Positions 26,072 through 34,988 of a stretch of DNA of 64,000 bases are shown here, piece by piece. A model generated the notes under the pieces. That model was not told the DNA's origin, ran no database searches, and was given only the letters and a program-made list of their open reading frames with translations. This DNA comes from Pseudoxanthomonas composti (GTDB lineage: Bacteria; Pseudomonadota; Gammaproteobacteria; Xanthomonadales; Xanthomonadaceae), in the NCBI RefSeq assembly GCF_004122095.1, contig NZ_SAWZ01000005.1, forward strand, positions 62,001 to 126,000, written 5' to 3'. Each line of letters starts with the position of its first letter. Positions within the stretch are counted from its first letter, which is position 1. The translations under genes were made by a program, and so were the position numbers.

Positions 26072-27553
26072 TCAGGACGATGGATTGGCGCAGCGATGCA
26101 GCCAGGGAAGCAGGTCGGACGGTAGCAGACCGCGCTGGCCGTCCGCTGCCGCGGCGCGGTCGCCGGCGACCGAGTGCAGCAGCGCCCCTGCACACGCGGC
26201 GCTGAAGCTGTCGTCGGCGCCCGCGCGGGCCGCACCAATCACCCCAGTCAGCAAGTCGCCCATGCCGCCCACGGCCATGCCTGGGTTGCCGGCGCCGACG
26301 ACCTGCGTGCGTCGCCCCGGTGCTGCCACCAGCGTGCCCGCGCCCTTGAGCACGACCACCGCCGCATAGCGCTCGGCCAATGCCTGCGCGGCGTGGAAGC
26401 GGTCGGCCAGGACTTCGGCGGTGGACACGCCCAGCAGGCGCGCCGCCTCACCCGGGTGTGGCGTCAGGATGGCGTCCCCGAAGCGTTCGCCGCGCTGGGC
26501 GAGCAGGTTCAGCGCGTCGGCATCGACCACGCACGGCTTTCCGCTGCGGCGGACCAGGGACCACATGGCATCGGACCAGTCGTCCTGCCCCAGGCCCGGT
26601 CCGAGCGCGACCACGTCGCAGCGCTCCAGCAGGTCGGCGAGCGCCTGCCCGGATTCGACGCCGTGCACCATGACCTCCGGCTGCCGTGCCAGGAAGGCAG
26701 GCACGTGCTCGGCACGCGTGGCCGCCGACACCAGCCCGGCGCCGCCGCGCAGCGCGGCCTGCGCGGTCAGCAGCAGCGCTCCACCGCTGCCGTGGTTGCC
26801 CCCCACGCACAGCACTCGCCCCGAGCTGCCCTTGTGGCTGTTGATCCCGCGTGGTGCGTACCAGCGCGGCAGCAGATCCGGGCCCAGGCGCTCGGCGCTT
26901 GCCTGGACTTCGGTAAACAGCTGCGCCGGCACGTCCAGCCCGTCCGTCGCCGTCGCACCGGCCAGGGCCAGGCCATCGCCCGTGGCAAGTCCGCGATGCG
27001 GCACGATGAACTGCAGGGTGCGCTGTGCCTGGATGGCCACGCCAGGCGCGCTGCCACGGTCGCTATCCAGGCCGCTGGGGACGTCCAGCGAGAACACCGG
27101 CGCCGGGTGCGCATTGGCCACCTCGATCAAGCCCGCCGCTTCGTCTTCAGGCGCGCGCGTCAGGCCGATGCCGAACAGCGCATCGACCAACAGGTCCGCT
27201 GGCGGCAGGGCGCCGTCGAAAATGTCCACCGCACCGCCGGTCTCGCGATAGCCCTGCGCCGCGCGCTGGCACAAATCGCTGCGTGGCGCCTGGGACGCGG
27301 CGTGCACCACGCGCACCTGTCGCCCGCTTTCCTGTGCCAGCCGCGCCAGCACATAGCCATCGCCCCCATTGTTGCCAGGCCCGCACAGCACCAGCAGCCG
27401 CTGCGCCTGCGGCCAGTGCTGCAGGACATGGCGCCAGGCGGCCTGGCCGGCGCGCTGCATCAGGACGAAGCCGTCGCCGCCCAGCTGCGCCGTGGCACGG
27501 CGGTCCAGTTCACGCGCGGCGGCGGTGTCGTACAGGGAAACGGGGTGGGCCAT
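26072..27553 (-). CDS. nnr: Bifunctional NAD(P)H-hydrate epimerase / ADP-dependent dehydratase
   Basis: Repairs hydrated NADH and NADPH. It has 493 residues in two parts. The N-terminal YjeF_N epimerase (about 1-215) has LLVLCGPGNNGGDGYVLARLA and DALFGIGLTR. The C-terminal ribokinase-like dehydratase (about 225-493) has GSSGRVLCVGGNHGSGGALLL, VDADALNLLA, LTPHPGEAARLL and the catalytic GAGNPGMAVGGMGDLLTGVIG. Both active sites look complete. It is the first gene of the nnr-tsaE-amiC-mutL unit and is divergent from queG with only 23 bp between the two start codons. Confidence 0.95.
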   Translation of the reverse strand: MAHPVSLYDTAAARELDRRATAQLGGDGFVLMQRAGQAAWRHVLQHWPQAQRLLVLCGPGNNGGDGYVLARLAQESGRQVRVVHAASQAPRSDLCQRAAQGYRETGGAVDIFDGALPPADLLVDALFGIGLTRAPEDEAAGLIEVANAHPAPVFSLDVPSGLDSDRGSAPGVAIQAQRTLQFIVPHRGLATGDGLALAGATATDGLDVPAQLFTEVQASAERLGPDLLPRWYAPRGINSHKGSSGRVLCVGGNHGSGGALLLTAQAALRGGAGLVSAATRAEHVPAFLARQPEVMVHGVESGQALADLLERCDVVALGPGLGQDDWSDAMWSLVRRSGKPCVVDADALNLLAQRGERFGDAILTPHPGEAARLLGVSTAEVLADRFHAAQALAERYAAVVVLKGAGTLVAAPGRRTQVVGAGNPGMAVGGMGDLLTGVIGAARAGADDSFSAACAGALLHSVAGDRAAAADGQRGLLPSDLLPWLHRCANPSS

Positions 27554-27564
27554 GCTTCGGATTT

Positions 27565-27570
27565 TATACT
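27565..27570 (+). promoter_or_regulatory. Candidate -10 box of queG, leaderless
   Basis: TATACT ends 6 bases before the queG ATG. If used, the transcript would start at or next to the start codon. No -35 consensus is seen in the nnr start region. Confidence 0.45.
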
Positions 27571-27576
27571 TGCGCC

Positions 27577-28668
27577 ATGCAAGCCCATGTGCCCGCCCCC
27601 GCCGCCGCCGTGCCCGACTACGCCGCCATGGCGCGGCGCCTGCGCATGCTGGCCCAGGATTTCGGTTTCCAGCGCTTTGGCATCACCGGCATCGATCTGG
27701 CGCAGGACGAGGCGCATCTGCAGCGCTGGCTGGACGAGGGGCTGCACGGCACGATGGAGTGGATGGCGCGCCATGGCGACAAGCGCGCGCGGCCGGATGC
27801 GCTGATTCCCGGCACGCTGCGGGTCATCTCGGTGGGCCTGGACTACGGCCGCAACGACAGCGACGAGGCCTGGCAGACCCTGGCCGATGGCCGCCGCGCC
27901 TATGTGGCCCGCTATGCGCTGGGGCGCGACTACCACAAGCTCATGCGCAATCGCCTGCAGAAGCTCGCCGAGCGGATGCAGGCGGAGGTGGGCGCCTTCG
28001 GCCATCGCGTCTTCGTCGATTCGGCGCCGGTGCTGGAGCGCGCCCTGGCACGCAACGCCGGGCTGGGCTGGATCGGCAAGCACACCTGCCTGATCGATCG
28101 CGACGGCGGCTCGTGGTTCTTCCTCGGCGAGATCTACGTGGACATCCCGCTACCGGTGGACGTGCCGGCCACCGCCCACTGCGGCAGCTGCGTGCGCTGC
28201 ATCGAGGTCTGCCCCACGCAGGCCATCGTGGCCCCGCACCGGCTGGATGCCCGCCGCTGCATCGCCTATCTCACCATCGAACACGAAGGCGCCATCCCCG
28301 TGGAGATGCGCGTGCCCATCGGCAACCGCATCTTCGGCTGCGACGACTGCCAGTTGGTCTGCCCCTGGAACAAGTTCGCCAAGCGCAGCGACGAGCCGGA
28401 TTTCCGGGCGCGCAACGACCTGGACGTAGCGACGTTGCCGCAGCTATTTGCCTGGGACGAGGACGAGTTCCTGCGCCGCACCGAAGGCAGCCCGATCCGC
28501 CGCAGCGGCCATGAGCGCTGGCTGCGCAACATCGCCGTCGCGCTGGGCAACGCCCCGCGCACACCGGAGGTCATGCAGGCCCTGGCAAGCCGTCGCGATC
28601 ACCCCTCGGCCCTGGTGCGCGAGCACGTGGCCTGGGCGATCACCCAGCAGGACACCGAGCGCGCCTGA
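27577..28668 (+). CDS. queG: Epoxyqueuosine reductase QueG
   Basis: Last step of queuosine synthesis in tRNA: cobalamin-dependent reduction of epoxyqueuosine. 363 residues. It shows MARHGDKRARPDALIPGTLRVISVGLDY (cobalamin-side region), SAPVLERALARNAGLGWIGKHT, then two 4Fe-4S motifs CGSCVRCIEVCPTQAI and CDDCQLVCPWNKFA, and a C-terminal HEAT-like tail. There is no Shine-Dalgarno before the ATG at 27577, consistent with a leaderless message from the TATACT box. The divergent position next to nnr is the same as yjeS/yjeF in Escherichia coli. Confidence 0.95.
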   Translation: MQAHVPAPAAAVPDYAAMARRLRMLAQDFGFQRFGITGIDLAQDEAHLQRWLDEGLHGTMEWMARHGDKRARPDALIPGTLRVISVGLDYGRNDSDEAWQTLADGRRAYVARYALGRDYHKLMRNRLQKLAERMQAEVGAFGHRVFVDSAPVLERALARNAGLGWIGKHTCLIDRDGGSWFFLGEIYVDIPLPVDVPATAHCGSCVRCIEVCPTQAIVAPHRLDARRCIAYLTIEHEGAIPVEMRVPIGNRIFGCDDCQLVCPWNKFAKRSDEPDFRARNDLDVATLPQLFAWDEDEFLRRTEGSPIRRSGHERWLRNIAVALGNAPRTPEVMQALASRRDHPSALVREHVAWAITQQDTERA

Positions 28669-28693
28669 CCCGCAAGCGCGCGCGGCCGACCGC

Positions 28694-28957
28694 GTAGGGT
28701 GGACAACGCGAAGCTTGTCCACCAACGCACGCGCAGGCTGAACGTGCGACGACGCCATGCACACGTTGCCCGTTCTCGCGATGGTGGATGAGCGCCATCC
28801 ACCCTACGTAGGGTGGACAACGCGAAGCTTGTCCACCAAGGCGCGCGCGGAGGCTGAACCTGCGACGACGCCATGCACACGTTGCCCGTTCTCGCGGTGG
28901 TGGATGGAAGAGCGCCATCCACCCTACGTAGGGTGGACAACGCGAAGCTTGTCCACG
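28694..28957. repeat. Tandem hairpin repeats, 114/120-bp units
   Basis: Two full units (28694-28807, 28808-28927) and a third partial unit (from 28928) each open with GTAGGGTGGACAACGCGAAG and a 9-bp hairpin GGTGGACAA / TTGTCCACC. Each full unit closes with a second hairpin of GGTGGATG / CATCCACC type. The same elements, inverted, recur at 48594-48895. No gene lies in 28669-29012. Confidence 0.85.
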
Positions 28958-29012
28958 GGCGCGCGCGGCGGCTGAGGCTCGCACTACGCCCCGCACCGGC
29001 AATGCGTGCCGG

Positions 29013-29366
29013 TCAGTGCGCGGTGCCGAAGCGTCCCAGTGGCGCGCCGGCCAGCAGATGCAGGTGGATGTGATAGACCGTCTGCCCGGCGTGGTCGCGG
29101 CAGTTCATCACCACCCGATAGCCGTCCTCGGCCAGGCCCTCCTTGCGTGCGTACTCGGCCGCGGCCAGCACCAGCCTGCCGACAAGCTCAGCCTGGTCCG
29201 GCTTGAGGTCATCCAGCGTGGGAATATGCACCTGCTTGGGAATGAAGAGCACATGCACCGGCGCCTGCGGCGCGATGTCCTTGAAGGCCAGCACGTGCTC
29301 GTCCTCGTAGACGATGGTGGCCGGGATTTCGCGACGGATGATCTTGCCGAAGATGGTGTCGTTCAT
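29013..29366 (-). CDS. hinT: HinT-type HIT purine nucleoside phosphoramidase
   Basis: A 117-residue histidine-triad protein. N-terminal TIFGKIIRREIPATIVYEDEHVLAFKDI and the catalytic triad HIHLHLLAG (about 103-111) are those of the ubiquitous HinT/PKCI subfamily, which cleaves adenosine phosphoramidates and aminoacyl-AMP. Ends APLGRFGTAH. The ATG at 29366 fits the family start. It lies downstream of recR on the same strand, separated by the second copy of the long inverted repeat. Confidence 0.93.
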   Translation of the reverse strand: MNDTIFGKIIRREIPATIVYEDEHVLAFKDIAPQAPVHVLFIPKQVHIPTLDDLKPDQAELVGRLVLAAAEYARKEGLAEDGYRVVMNCRDHAGQTVYHIHLHLLAGAPLGRFGTAH

Positions 29367-29371
29367 TGGGC

Positions 29372-29470
29372 AGGAGTGAGCGCAGAGGAGTGAGAAGTGA
29401 GCAGAGCTTAGCGCGCCGGGGTGACGAGCTCCCGCTTCCACTCATTCCTCACTCCTCTCCACCCACTCCT
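29372..29470. repeat. Long inverted repeat, AGGAGTGAG family, copy 2
   Basis: The left arm 29372-29402 pairs with right arm 29439-29470. The arms share GAGAGGAGTGAG-type words with copy 1 (18712) but differ inside. It occupies the gap between recR and hinT. Confidence 0.85.
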
Positions 29471-29474
29471 CGCT

Positions 29475-30071
29475 TCAAGGTATCTCGCTGCGCGAACCAA
29501 AGGCATGCGACAAGGTGCCGCGGTCCACGTACTCCAGTTCGCCGCCCAGCGGCACGCCGTGGGCCAGGCGACTGGGCCGCACGCCGTGCTGGCGGGCCAG
29601 CTGCGCGACGTAGTGGGCGGTGGCCTCGCCTTCCACGGTCGGGTTGGTGGCGATGATCATCTCCTCCACCCCACCCTGCGCCAGGCGCTCGCCCAATTGG
29701 TCCAGCCCCAACTCGCGCGGGCCGATGCCATCGAGCGGCGAGAGCTTGCCGTGCAGCACGAAGTACAGCCCGCGATAGCCGGTGGCCTGCTCGATGGCCA
29801 GGCGATCCACCGGCGACTCCACCACGCACAGCTGCTGGCGGTCGCGGCTGGCACTGGCGCACAGGCCACAGATCTCGCCCTCGCTGAAATCGCGGCACTG
29901 CTTGCATTGGCCGATCTTCATCAGGGCATCGGCCATGACCTCGGCCAGGCGCGCACCGCCACGGCGGTCGCGGTCCAGCAGGTGGTAGGCCATGCGCTGG
30001 GCCGTCTTCTGCCCCACGCCCGGCAGCACACGCAGCGCCTCGATGAACTGCTCCAGCAAGGGCGCGCTCAT
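29475..30071 (-). CDS. recR: Recombination mediator RecR
   Basis: Helps RecO and RecF load RecA on gapped DNA; 198 residues. Helix-hairpin-helix [20 protein letters not shown] (about 14-33), a four-Cys zinc finger [16 protein letters not shown] (about 55-70), and a Toprim domain with [14 protein letters not shown] and [15 protein letters not shown]. The C-terminal [20 protein letters not shown] is the usual end. It follows ybaB by 51 bp, in the common order dnaX-ybaB-recR. Confidence 0.96.
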   Translation of the reverse strand: MSAPLLEQFIEALRVLPGVGQKTAQRMAYHLLDRDRRGGARLAEVMADALMKIGQCKQCRDFSEGEICGLCASASRDRQQLCVVESPVDRLAIEQATGYRGLYFVLHGKLSPLDGIGPRELGLDQLGERLAQGGVEEMIIATNPTVEGEATAHYVAQLARQHGVRPSRLAHGVPLGGELEYVDRGTLSHAFGSRSEIP

Positions 30072-30122
30072 CGCAAGACCTCAGGCATGGATCTGGCGGC
30101 TGACTGCATCATGCAGGCGCGA

Positions 30123-30443
30123 TCAGAACGGCAGCTTCATGCCCGGCGGCAGCGGCATGCCGGCGGTGGCCGAGCCCATGCGCTGCTTGCTCTCGGCATC
30201 GATCTTGTTGGAGGCATCGTTGAAGGCCGCGGCAATCAGGTCCTCGACCATCTCCTGGTCGGACAGGATCGACGGATCGATGCGCACCTTGCGGCACTCC
30301 TTGGCCCCGGACAGGGTCACGGTAACCATGCCGGCGCCGGCCGAACCGGTGACTTCGAGCTTGGCGATCTCTTCCTGCGCCTTCTGCAGGTTCTCCTGCA
30401 TTTTCTGAGCCTGCTGCATCAGTTGGGCGATGTTTCCACGCAT
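30123..30443 (-). CDS. ybaB: YbaB/EbfC family nucleoid-associated protein
   Basis: A 106-residue DNA-binding dimer of the tweezer-like YbaB fold: [25 protein letters not shown] as long helix, [30 protein letters not shown] as the beta hairpin, and a C-terminal helix, then [12 protein letters not shown]. It starts 8 bases after the dnaX stop, so the two are probably cotranscribed. The conserved location between dnaX and recR supports a role near replication or recombination, but its task is not settled. Confidence 0.94.
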   Translation of the reverse strand: MRGNIAQLMQQAQKMQENLQKAQEEIAKLEVTGSAGAGMVTVTLSGAKECRKVRIDPSILSDQEMVEDLIAAAFNDASNKIDAESKQRMGSATAGMPLPPGMKLPF

Positions 30444-30451
30444 GGGTGTGT

Positions 30452-32377
30452 TCACTCTTCGAAAGGACGGATGGAATCGGGGACCAGACGCGCACCGCGC
30501 TGGATCAGGCGCTGCACATCGGGATTCTGCAGGAAGCCGGATTCGGCCGATGTCTGCCGCGCGTCGCGCTCGCGCTGGGTGCGTTGGGTCAGGGTCTCGG
30601 CCTGGATCGTGCCGGCTTCGAACACGATCTTCGGCTGCAACCCCAGCGCTGGCGCCAGTGCCGCGGCCAGGTCGCCGATGGAGCGATCGGTGCGCAGGTA
30701 TTCGAAGGCCGGCGACAGCGACAGCCGCAAGGTGGCGTTGCCGTAGCCGCCGAAGGCCGCGTTGGCCGCCAGCTCGCGCGAGGGCCCACGCAGGCTGCAA
30801 GCCGCCACCAGCGCCAGCCATTGTTCGACATCGTCGATGCCGCGCAGCGCCACGGCGCCTGCTTCCGCGGCCGACATGGGGGGCGCTGAAGGCGCCGCAG
30901 GCTGTGAAGGCACCGCGGGCATCGCAGGCGCAGCGTGCGCAGACGGCGCAGGTGCCGGCCCGGCCTGGGCCGCAGGTCGTGGCGATGCTGCCAACGGCGT
31001 GGCCACGCGCGGCGCGGCCGGCGGGTCCCACGGCGGCAGATCGTCCCGATCAGGCGCCGACACCGGCGCTGGCGGCTGCGCCGAGCGCACTGCGGCCTGC
31101 GGCAACGGTGCGGCCATCGCCTGCTCGGGCGCAGCCAGGGGCGCATCGGCGCCCGCACGGCCCTGCGGCGTGGCCCCCTGTGCGGGAGCCGGGTGAGGCG
31201 AGGGAGAAGCCGGCGGCGCCTCAGGCGTGGGCGCCGCCAGCGGTTTTGGGACGGGGGGGCGCTCCTGCGCCATGTCGCTGGCCTGGGCTGGGCGGAAGGC
31301 CAGCATGCGTAGCACGCTCATCTCGAACCCGGCCCGGGCGCTGGGCGCCAGGTACAGGTCGCGGCGGCCGTTGATCGCCATCTGGTACCACAGCTGCACC
31401 ACCTCCGGCCGCAGGCGCGCGGCGAAGGCCGTCGCGTCCAGGCCGTCGGCCTCCTGCACCGTTCCCGGGACCAGCTGCTGCACCTGGATGCGGTGCAGGG
31501 CCTCGGCCAGCGCATCCAGCACGCCGTTCCAGTCCGGGGAGAACTCGGCCAGCGTGGCAATCGTGGACAGCAGGCGTTGCCCGTCGCCTTCGGCCAGCGC
31601 CTCCAGCAGCGACACCACCTGGGTGCGGTCGACCGTGCCCAGCATGGCGCGCACGCCCTCATCGCTGAGCGAGCCGCCCGCGCTGCCGCCACCGGTGTAG
31701 GCGATCGCCTGGTCCAACAGCGACAGCCCATCGCGCAACGAGCCGTCGGCCGCCTTGGCGATCTGGCGCACCGCGCCGTCCTCGTAGGCGATGCCCTCGG
31801 CGGTGAGGATCTTGTTGACCTGCCCGGTGATCTGCTCCAGGTCCAGGCGCTTGAGGTTGAACTGCAGGCAGCGCGAGAGCACGGTGACCGGCAGCTTCTG
31901 CGGATCGGTGGTGGCCAGCAGGAACTTCACGTGCTCCGGCGGCTCTTCCAGCGTCTTCAGCAGCGCGTTGAACGCCGCCTTGGACAGCATGTGCACTTCG
32001 TCGATCAGGTAGACCTTGAACTTGCCGCGCGAGGGCATGTACTGCGCGTTCTCGATCACCTCGCGCACGTCGTCCACGCCGGTGTTGGAGGCCGCATCGA
32101 TCTCCAGCAGGTCGATGTAGCGCCCGCTGTCGATGTCCAGGCAGGCCGCGCACTGGCCGCAGGGATCGGCGCTGGTGCCGGTCTCGCAGTTCAGCGACTT
32201 GGCGAAGATGCGCGCGATGGTGGTCTTGCCGACACCGCGGGTCCCGGTGAACAGGAAGGCGTGGTGCACCCGACCGCTATCCAGCGCATTGCTGAGCGCG
32301 CGCACCACGTGTTCCTGGCCCACCAGTTCGGCGAAACGCTTGGGACGCCACTTGCGGGCGAGGACGAGGTAAGACAT
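30452..32377 (-). CDS. dnaX: DNA polymerase III subunits tau/gamma
   Basis: Clamp-loader ATPase of 641 residues. AAA+ module at the N-terminus: [20 protein letters not shown], Walker [19 protein letters not shown] (about 41-58), the zinc module [16 protein letters not shown], Walker [11 protein letters not shown] and SRC sensor region. Domain III follows, then a long Pro/Ala region (about 375-510) and the C-terminal tau domain for polymerase contact. I see no A-rich slippery heptamer like that of Escherichia coli, so a shorter gamma by frameshifting is not evident. ATG at 32377. Confidence 0.95.
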   Translation of the reverse strand: MSYLVLARKWRPKRFAELVGQEHVVRALSNALDSGRVHHAFLFTGTRGVGKTTIARIFAKSLNCETGTSADPCGQCAACLDIDSGRYIDLLEIDAASNTGVDDVREVIENAQYMPSRGKFKVYLIDEVHMLSKAAFNALLKTLEEPPEHVKFLLATTDPQKLPVTVLSRCLQFNLKRLDLEQITGQVNKILTAEGIAYEDGAVRQIAKAADGSLRDGLSLLDQAIAYTGGGSAGGSLSDEGVRAMLGTVDRTQVVSLLEALAEGDGQRLLSTIATLAEFSPDWNGVLDALAEALHRIQVQQLVPGTVQEADGLDATAFAARLRPEVVQLWYQMAINGRRDLYLAPSARAGFEMSVLRMLAFRPAQASDMAQERPPVPKPLAAPTPEAPPASPSPHPAPAQGATPQGRAGADAPLAAPEQAMAAPLPQAAVRSAQPPAPVSAPDRDDLPPWDPPAAPRVATPLAASPRPAAQAGPAPAPSAHAAPAMPAVPSQPAAPSAPPMSAAEAGAVALRGIDDVEQWLALVAACSLRGPSRELAANAAFGGYGNATLRLSLSPAFEYLRTDRSIGDLAAALAPALGLQPKIVFEAGTIQAETLTQRTQRERDARQTSAESGFLQNPDVQRLIQRGARLVPDSIRPFEE

Positions 32378-32510
32378 TGCGCCATTGTGCCGCGCCGGGC
32401 GGGGGCTTCCAAGGACGGATTGCCCCGACACCCCGCCCAGCCACGCGCCCGCTTCAGGCCGAAGCTGCGCAATCGGCCTGCGGGGACTCGCAATCGGCCC
32501 CAGACACGGC

Positions 32511-32516
32511 TAGAAT
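32511..32516 (+). promoter_or_regulatory. Candidate -10 box for tRNA-Ser(GGA)
   Basis: TAGAAT lies 42 bases before the mature tRNA 5' end, in the gap divergent from dnaX. Confidence 0.45.
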
Positions 32517-32558
32517 CTGCGGCCCCTGAACGCCGCCTGCCGGCAGTGTTCAGGTCAC

Positions 32559-32651
32559 GGAGAGGTGTCCGAGTGGTTGAAGGAGCACGCCTGGAAAGTG
32601 TGTAAGCGTCTAAACCGCGCTTCGGGGGTTCGAATCCCCCTCTCTCCGCCA
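32559..32651 (+). tRNA. tRNA-Ser(GGA)
   Basis: A 93-base class II tRNA with CCA encoded. The acceptor GGAGAGG pairs with TCTCTCC, and the anticodon loop CTGGAAA gives anticodon GGA. There is a long variable arm, and the T loop is GTTCGAATC. A GC-rich hairpin (32689-32711) follows. Confidence 0.97.
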
Positions 32652-32718
32652 GATTCATTCATCGCATTCCACGATGATGCAACGAACCCGGGCCGCGCGC
32701 AGCGCGGCCCGCGTCTAT

Positions 32719-32830
32719 GGTGGCCCCGTCGGCCCCTCGCGACGCTAGGTCGAAAATCCCGCCAGGGCCGGAAGGCAGCAACGGTATCGATCGACGCGGG
32801 CGCCGAGGTCAGCCGGCGGGGCCGCCACCT
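32719..32830 (+). ncRNA. ffs: Signal recognition particle 4.5S RNA
   Basis: The SRP RNA, which binds Ffh. The conserved domain IV reads CCAGGGCCGGAAGGCAGCA (about 32762-32780), containing the GGAA tetraloop and the asymmetric-loop bases. The ends GGTGGCCCCG (32719) and CGGGGCCGCCACC (to 32829) close the rod, and TTTT follows as terminator. Length about 111 bases, as in other gammaproteobacteria. The GNAT gene on the other strand stops inside it. Confidence 0.93.
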
Positions 32831-33384
32831 TTTATGAGCCCGGAAACTTGCTCGACGGTCAGCGCCGGCTGCGCGAGCACGGTGGAGCTGTGCGCCTGTC
32901 GCGCAGGAATGTCCCAGTAGCAACGCAGCAGCGGCAGGACACAGCCCGCCGGAACCGGCGCGAATCCGTTGCGCATGTAGAACGCGATGGCCCAGTGCGC
33001 CGCCGACCACGTGCCGACCAGCATCGGGCGCGGGGGCTGCGCCTGGCAACAATGCCGCAGCAGGATCGAGCCCAGCCCCTGCCCCTGATACGCCGGCAGC
33101 ACGTAGGCATGGCGGATCAGGCGCGCGTTGCGGACATCCTGCATTCCCATGATCGCGACCAGTGCATCGCCGGCGCGCAGCCCGAAGAAGCGCACGCCGC
33201 GCTGGATCTCTTCGGTCAGGGCCTCGCGCGACATGTAAGGCACGTGCCAGCAGTCGGCCGGGATCGCACCTTCGTAGATCACTGCGGCGCGATTGATGAC
33301 CTCCAGCAGTGCATCGGTGTCGGCTGGGTCGCAAGGACGCACATCGACGCTTCCGGACGGACGTGGAATGACGTGTTCGGACAT
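32809..33384 (-). CDS. GNAT family N-acetyltransferase
   Basis: A 191-residue acetyltransferase. It has the coenzyme-A loop LPAYQGQGLGSILLRHC (about 119-135), the preceding strand LIRHAYV, and AIAFYMRNGFAPV. Start at 33384 after GGAGGTCC, a strong ribosome-binding site. Substrate unknown. The last 7 codons (GGGPAG and stop) run antisense through the 3' part of ffs, so the protein end is constrained by an RNA gene. It follows the AraC-type regulator by 44 bases on the same strand and may be its target. Confidence 0.87.
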   Translation of the reverse strand: MSEHVIPRPSGSVDVRPCDPADTDALLEVINRAAVIYEGAIPADCWHVPYMSREALTEEIQRGVRFFGLRAGDALVAIMGMQDVRNARLIRHAYVLPAYQGQGLGSILLRHCCQAQPPRPMLVGTWSAAHWAIAFYMRNGFAPVPAGCVLPLLRCYWDIPARQAHSSTVLAQPALTVEQVSGLIKGGGPAG

Positions 33385-33428
33385 GTGAGGACCTCCAGTG
33401 GATGGAGCGTCCAGCCTGTCGCGTCGGC

Positions 33429-34286
33429 CTAGCAGCGTCTTGGACGATCTTGCACCGACCCGCGCGACCCGATGCAGGCGCGCGCATAGCCGCCCGGAGT
33501 CAGGCCGAACTGCCGGACGAACACCCGGTGGAAATGGCTCTGGTCTGAGTAGCCCACGGCCGCGGCAACGTCCACCAGTCGCTGGCCGGCCCGGATGGCC
33601 GCACGCGCGCGCTCCAACCGACAGCGGTTGAGGTAGGCATGCGGCGTCAGGCCGGTCAGGCGCTGGAAGCCGCGCAGGGTCTGGTAGCGGCTCAGGCCGC
33701 AGACGCGCGCCATCTGCTCCAGCGAATGGGCAGCAGCCGGCGCGTCTTCCAGCATCTCCTGCATGCGTCGCAAGCCAGGCGCATCGCACGCGGGCATGCG
33801 CTGGGCCGGCAGCAGCAGTGCCGCCAGCAATGGCAACAGCTGCGACTGCGCCGCATCGGGCGTGGACCAGCTTGCGGTGGCCGCCGCGCGCAGTGCGCCG
33901 AACAGACGCACGATGGGTCGGGTGCGGACCACGGGCGCCTGCAGCTCCAGCGCGACGCCGCGCTCGGCACCGAGATCCTCCACCGCCTGCGCGATCACCT
34001 CCGGTGCGAAGTACAGCATGCTCCAGGCGCGGCTGGCGCTGACCGGCGCGCCATCGTGCACCTCGCCCGGGTTGACCGTGATCAGCTCGCCGGCCTGGGC
34101 CTGAACCTGCCCGCGCCCGCTCCAGGAGGTCTGCGCGCCAGCGGTGATCACACCGATGCCGAACTCCTCATGCGCATGGCGGGGAAAGCGGTGTTTGGAG
34201 CATGCATCGACGGCCATGACACCCGGCAGGTGCGTGGCCTGGGCCGAGAAGGCCTCGCGAAGCCCGCCAGTCGCGCGCCGGGCCAT
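33429..34286 (-). CDS. AraC family transcriptional regulator
   Basis: A 285-residue regulator. The N-terminal cupin domain (about 15-150) has FPRHAHEEFGIGVITAGAQ and GELITVNPGEVHDGAPV. The C-terminal double helix-turn-helix (about 185-280) has LEQMARVCGLSRYQTLRGFQRLTGLTPHAYLNRCRLERAR and VDVAAAVGYSDQSHFHRVFVRQFGLTPGGYAR. Start at 34286 after GGAG. It begins 25 bases after the moaE stop and is followed by a GNAT gene. The ligand is unknown; control of molybdopterin genes is possible but not shown. Confidence 0.9.
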   Translation of the reverse strand: MARRATGGLREAFSAQATHLPGVMAVDACSKHRFPRHAHEEFGIGVITAGAQTSWSGRGQVQAQAGELITVNPGEVHDGAPVSASRAWSMLYFAPEVIAQAVEDLGAERGVALELQAPVVRTRPIVRLFGALRAAATASWSTPDAAQSQLLPLLAALLLPAQRMPACDAPGLRRMQEMLEDAPAAAHSLEQMARVCGLSRYQTLRGFQRLTGLTPHAYLNRCRLERARAAIRAGQRLVDVAAAVGYSDQSHFHRVFVRQFGLTPGGYARACIGSRGSVQDRPRRC

Positions 34287-34311
34287 CACACCGCTCCGCG
34301 CCAACCGACCA

Positions 34312-34743
34312 TCACGGCCGCGGCGCGTCGTCAGGATGCAGCCAGGTCTGGTCACCGGCCGCGTAGCGCTCCTGCTTCCAGATCGGCACGCGGGCCTTGG
34401 CCTCATCGATGATCCAGCGGCAGGCGGCGAAGGCGCCATCGCGGTGGCCGGCGCTGACGCCCACCCACACCGCCATCTCGCCGATAACCAACTCGCCGGT
34501 CCGGTGCACGCAGCGCGCGTCGACGATGTCGAAACGCGCCAAGGCTTCTTCGATCACCTTTTCGCCTTCGGCCTGCGCCAGCGCCGCATAGGCCTGGTAG
34601 TGCAGTCCGGTCACCGCGCGCCCCAGATTGTGGTCACGTACCCAGCCTTCGAAGCTGGCGAAAGCGCCGGCCCGTGCGTCCAGCAGCTGCGCGCGCAGCG
34701 GTGCCGGCTCGATCTGCGACTCGGTCAGGAAGAACCTGGACAT
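34312..34743 (-). CDS. moaE: Molybdopterin synthase catalytic subunit MoaE
   Basis: Large subunit of molybdopterin synthase, 143 residues, which turns cyclic pyranopterin phosphate into molybdopterin using MoaD thiocarboxylate. Blocks: GAFASFEGWVRDHNLGRAV, LHYQAYAALAQAEGEKVI, RCVHRTGELVIGEMAVWVGV, HRDGAFAACRWIIDEAKARVPIWKQE (catalytic Lys and Arg region). Two ATG codons are adjacent; the second, at 34743, has GGAGG at the better distance of 6 bases. The moaD stop overlaps the first ATG. Confidence 0.95.
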   Translation of the reverse strand: MSRFFLTESQIEPAPLRAQLLDARAGAFASFEGWVRDHNLGRAVTGLHYQAYAALAQAEGEKVIEEALARFDIVDARCVHRTGELVIGEMAVWVGVSAGHRDGAFAACRWIIDEAKARVPIWKQERYAAGDQTWLHPDDAPRP

Positions 34744-34745
34744 CA

Positions 34746-34988
34746 TCAGCCTCCGCTTACCGGCGGGATGAAGGCCACGCGGCTGCCCTGGCGCAGTGCA
34801 TCGCCCCACTGCGCGAACACATCGTCCACCGCCACGCGCAGGTGCGCGGTGTCGAAACGCAGCTCGTGGCGCTCGCGCAGCTGCGCATACAGGCCGGCCA
34901 GGTCGCTGGCCTCGGTCTGGACCGTTTCCTGCTCCACGCCAGCGGCCTGGCGCAGGCTGGCGAAATACAGCACCGTCACCGCCGTCAT
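34746..34988 (-). CDS. moaD: Molybdopterin synthase sulfur carrier subunit MoaD
   Basis: An 80-residue ubiquitin-fold sulfur carrier. It begins [18 protein letters not shown] and ends IPPVSGG, the Gly-Gly C-terminus that is thiocarboxylated. Its ATG overlaps the moaC stop and its TGA overlaps the moaE start region. Confidence 0.95.
   Translation of the reverse strand: MTAVTVLYFASLRQAAGVEQETVQTEASDLAGLYAQLRERHELRFDTAHLRVAVDDVFAQWGDALRQGSRVAFIPPVSGG

Noticed and set aside
30452-32377. Programmed frameshift for a short gamma form of DnaX
   Set aside because: No A-AAA-AAG-like slippery heptamer is visible in the dnaX coding strand near the end of domain III.
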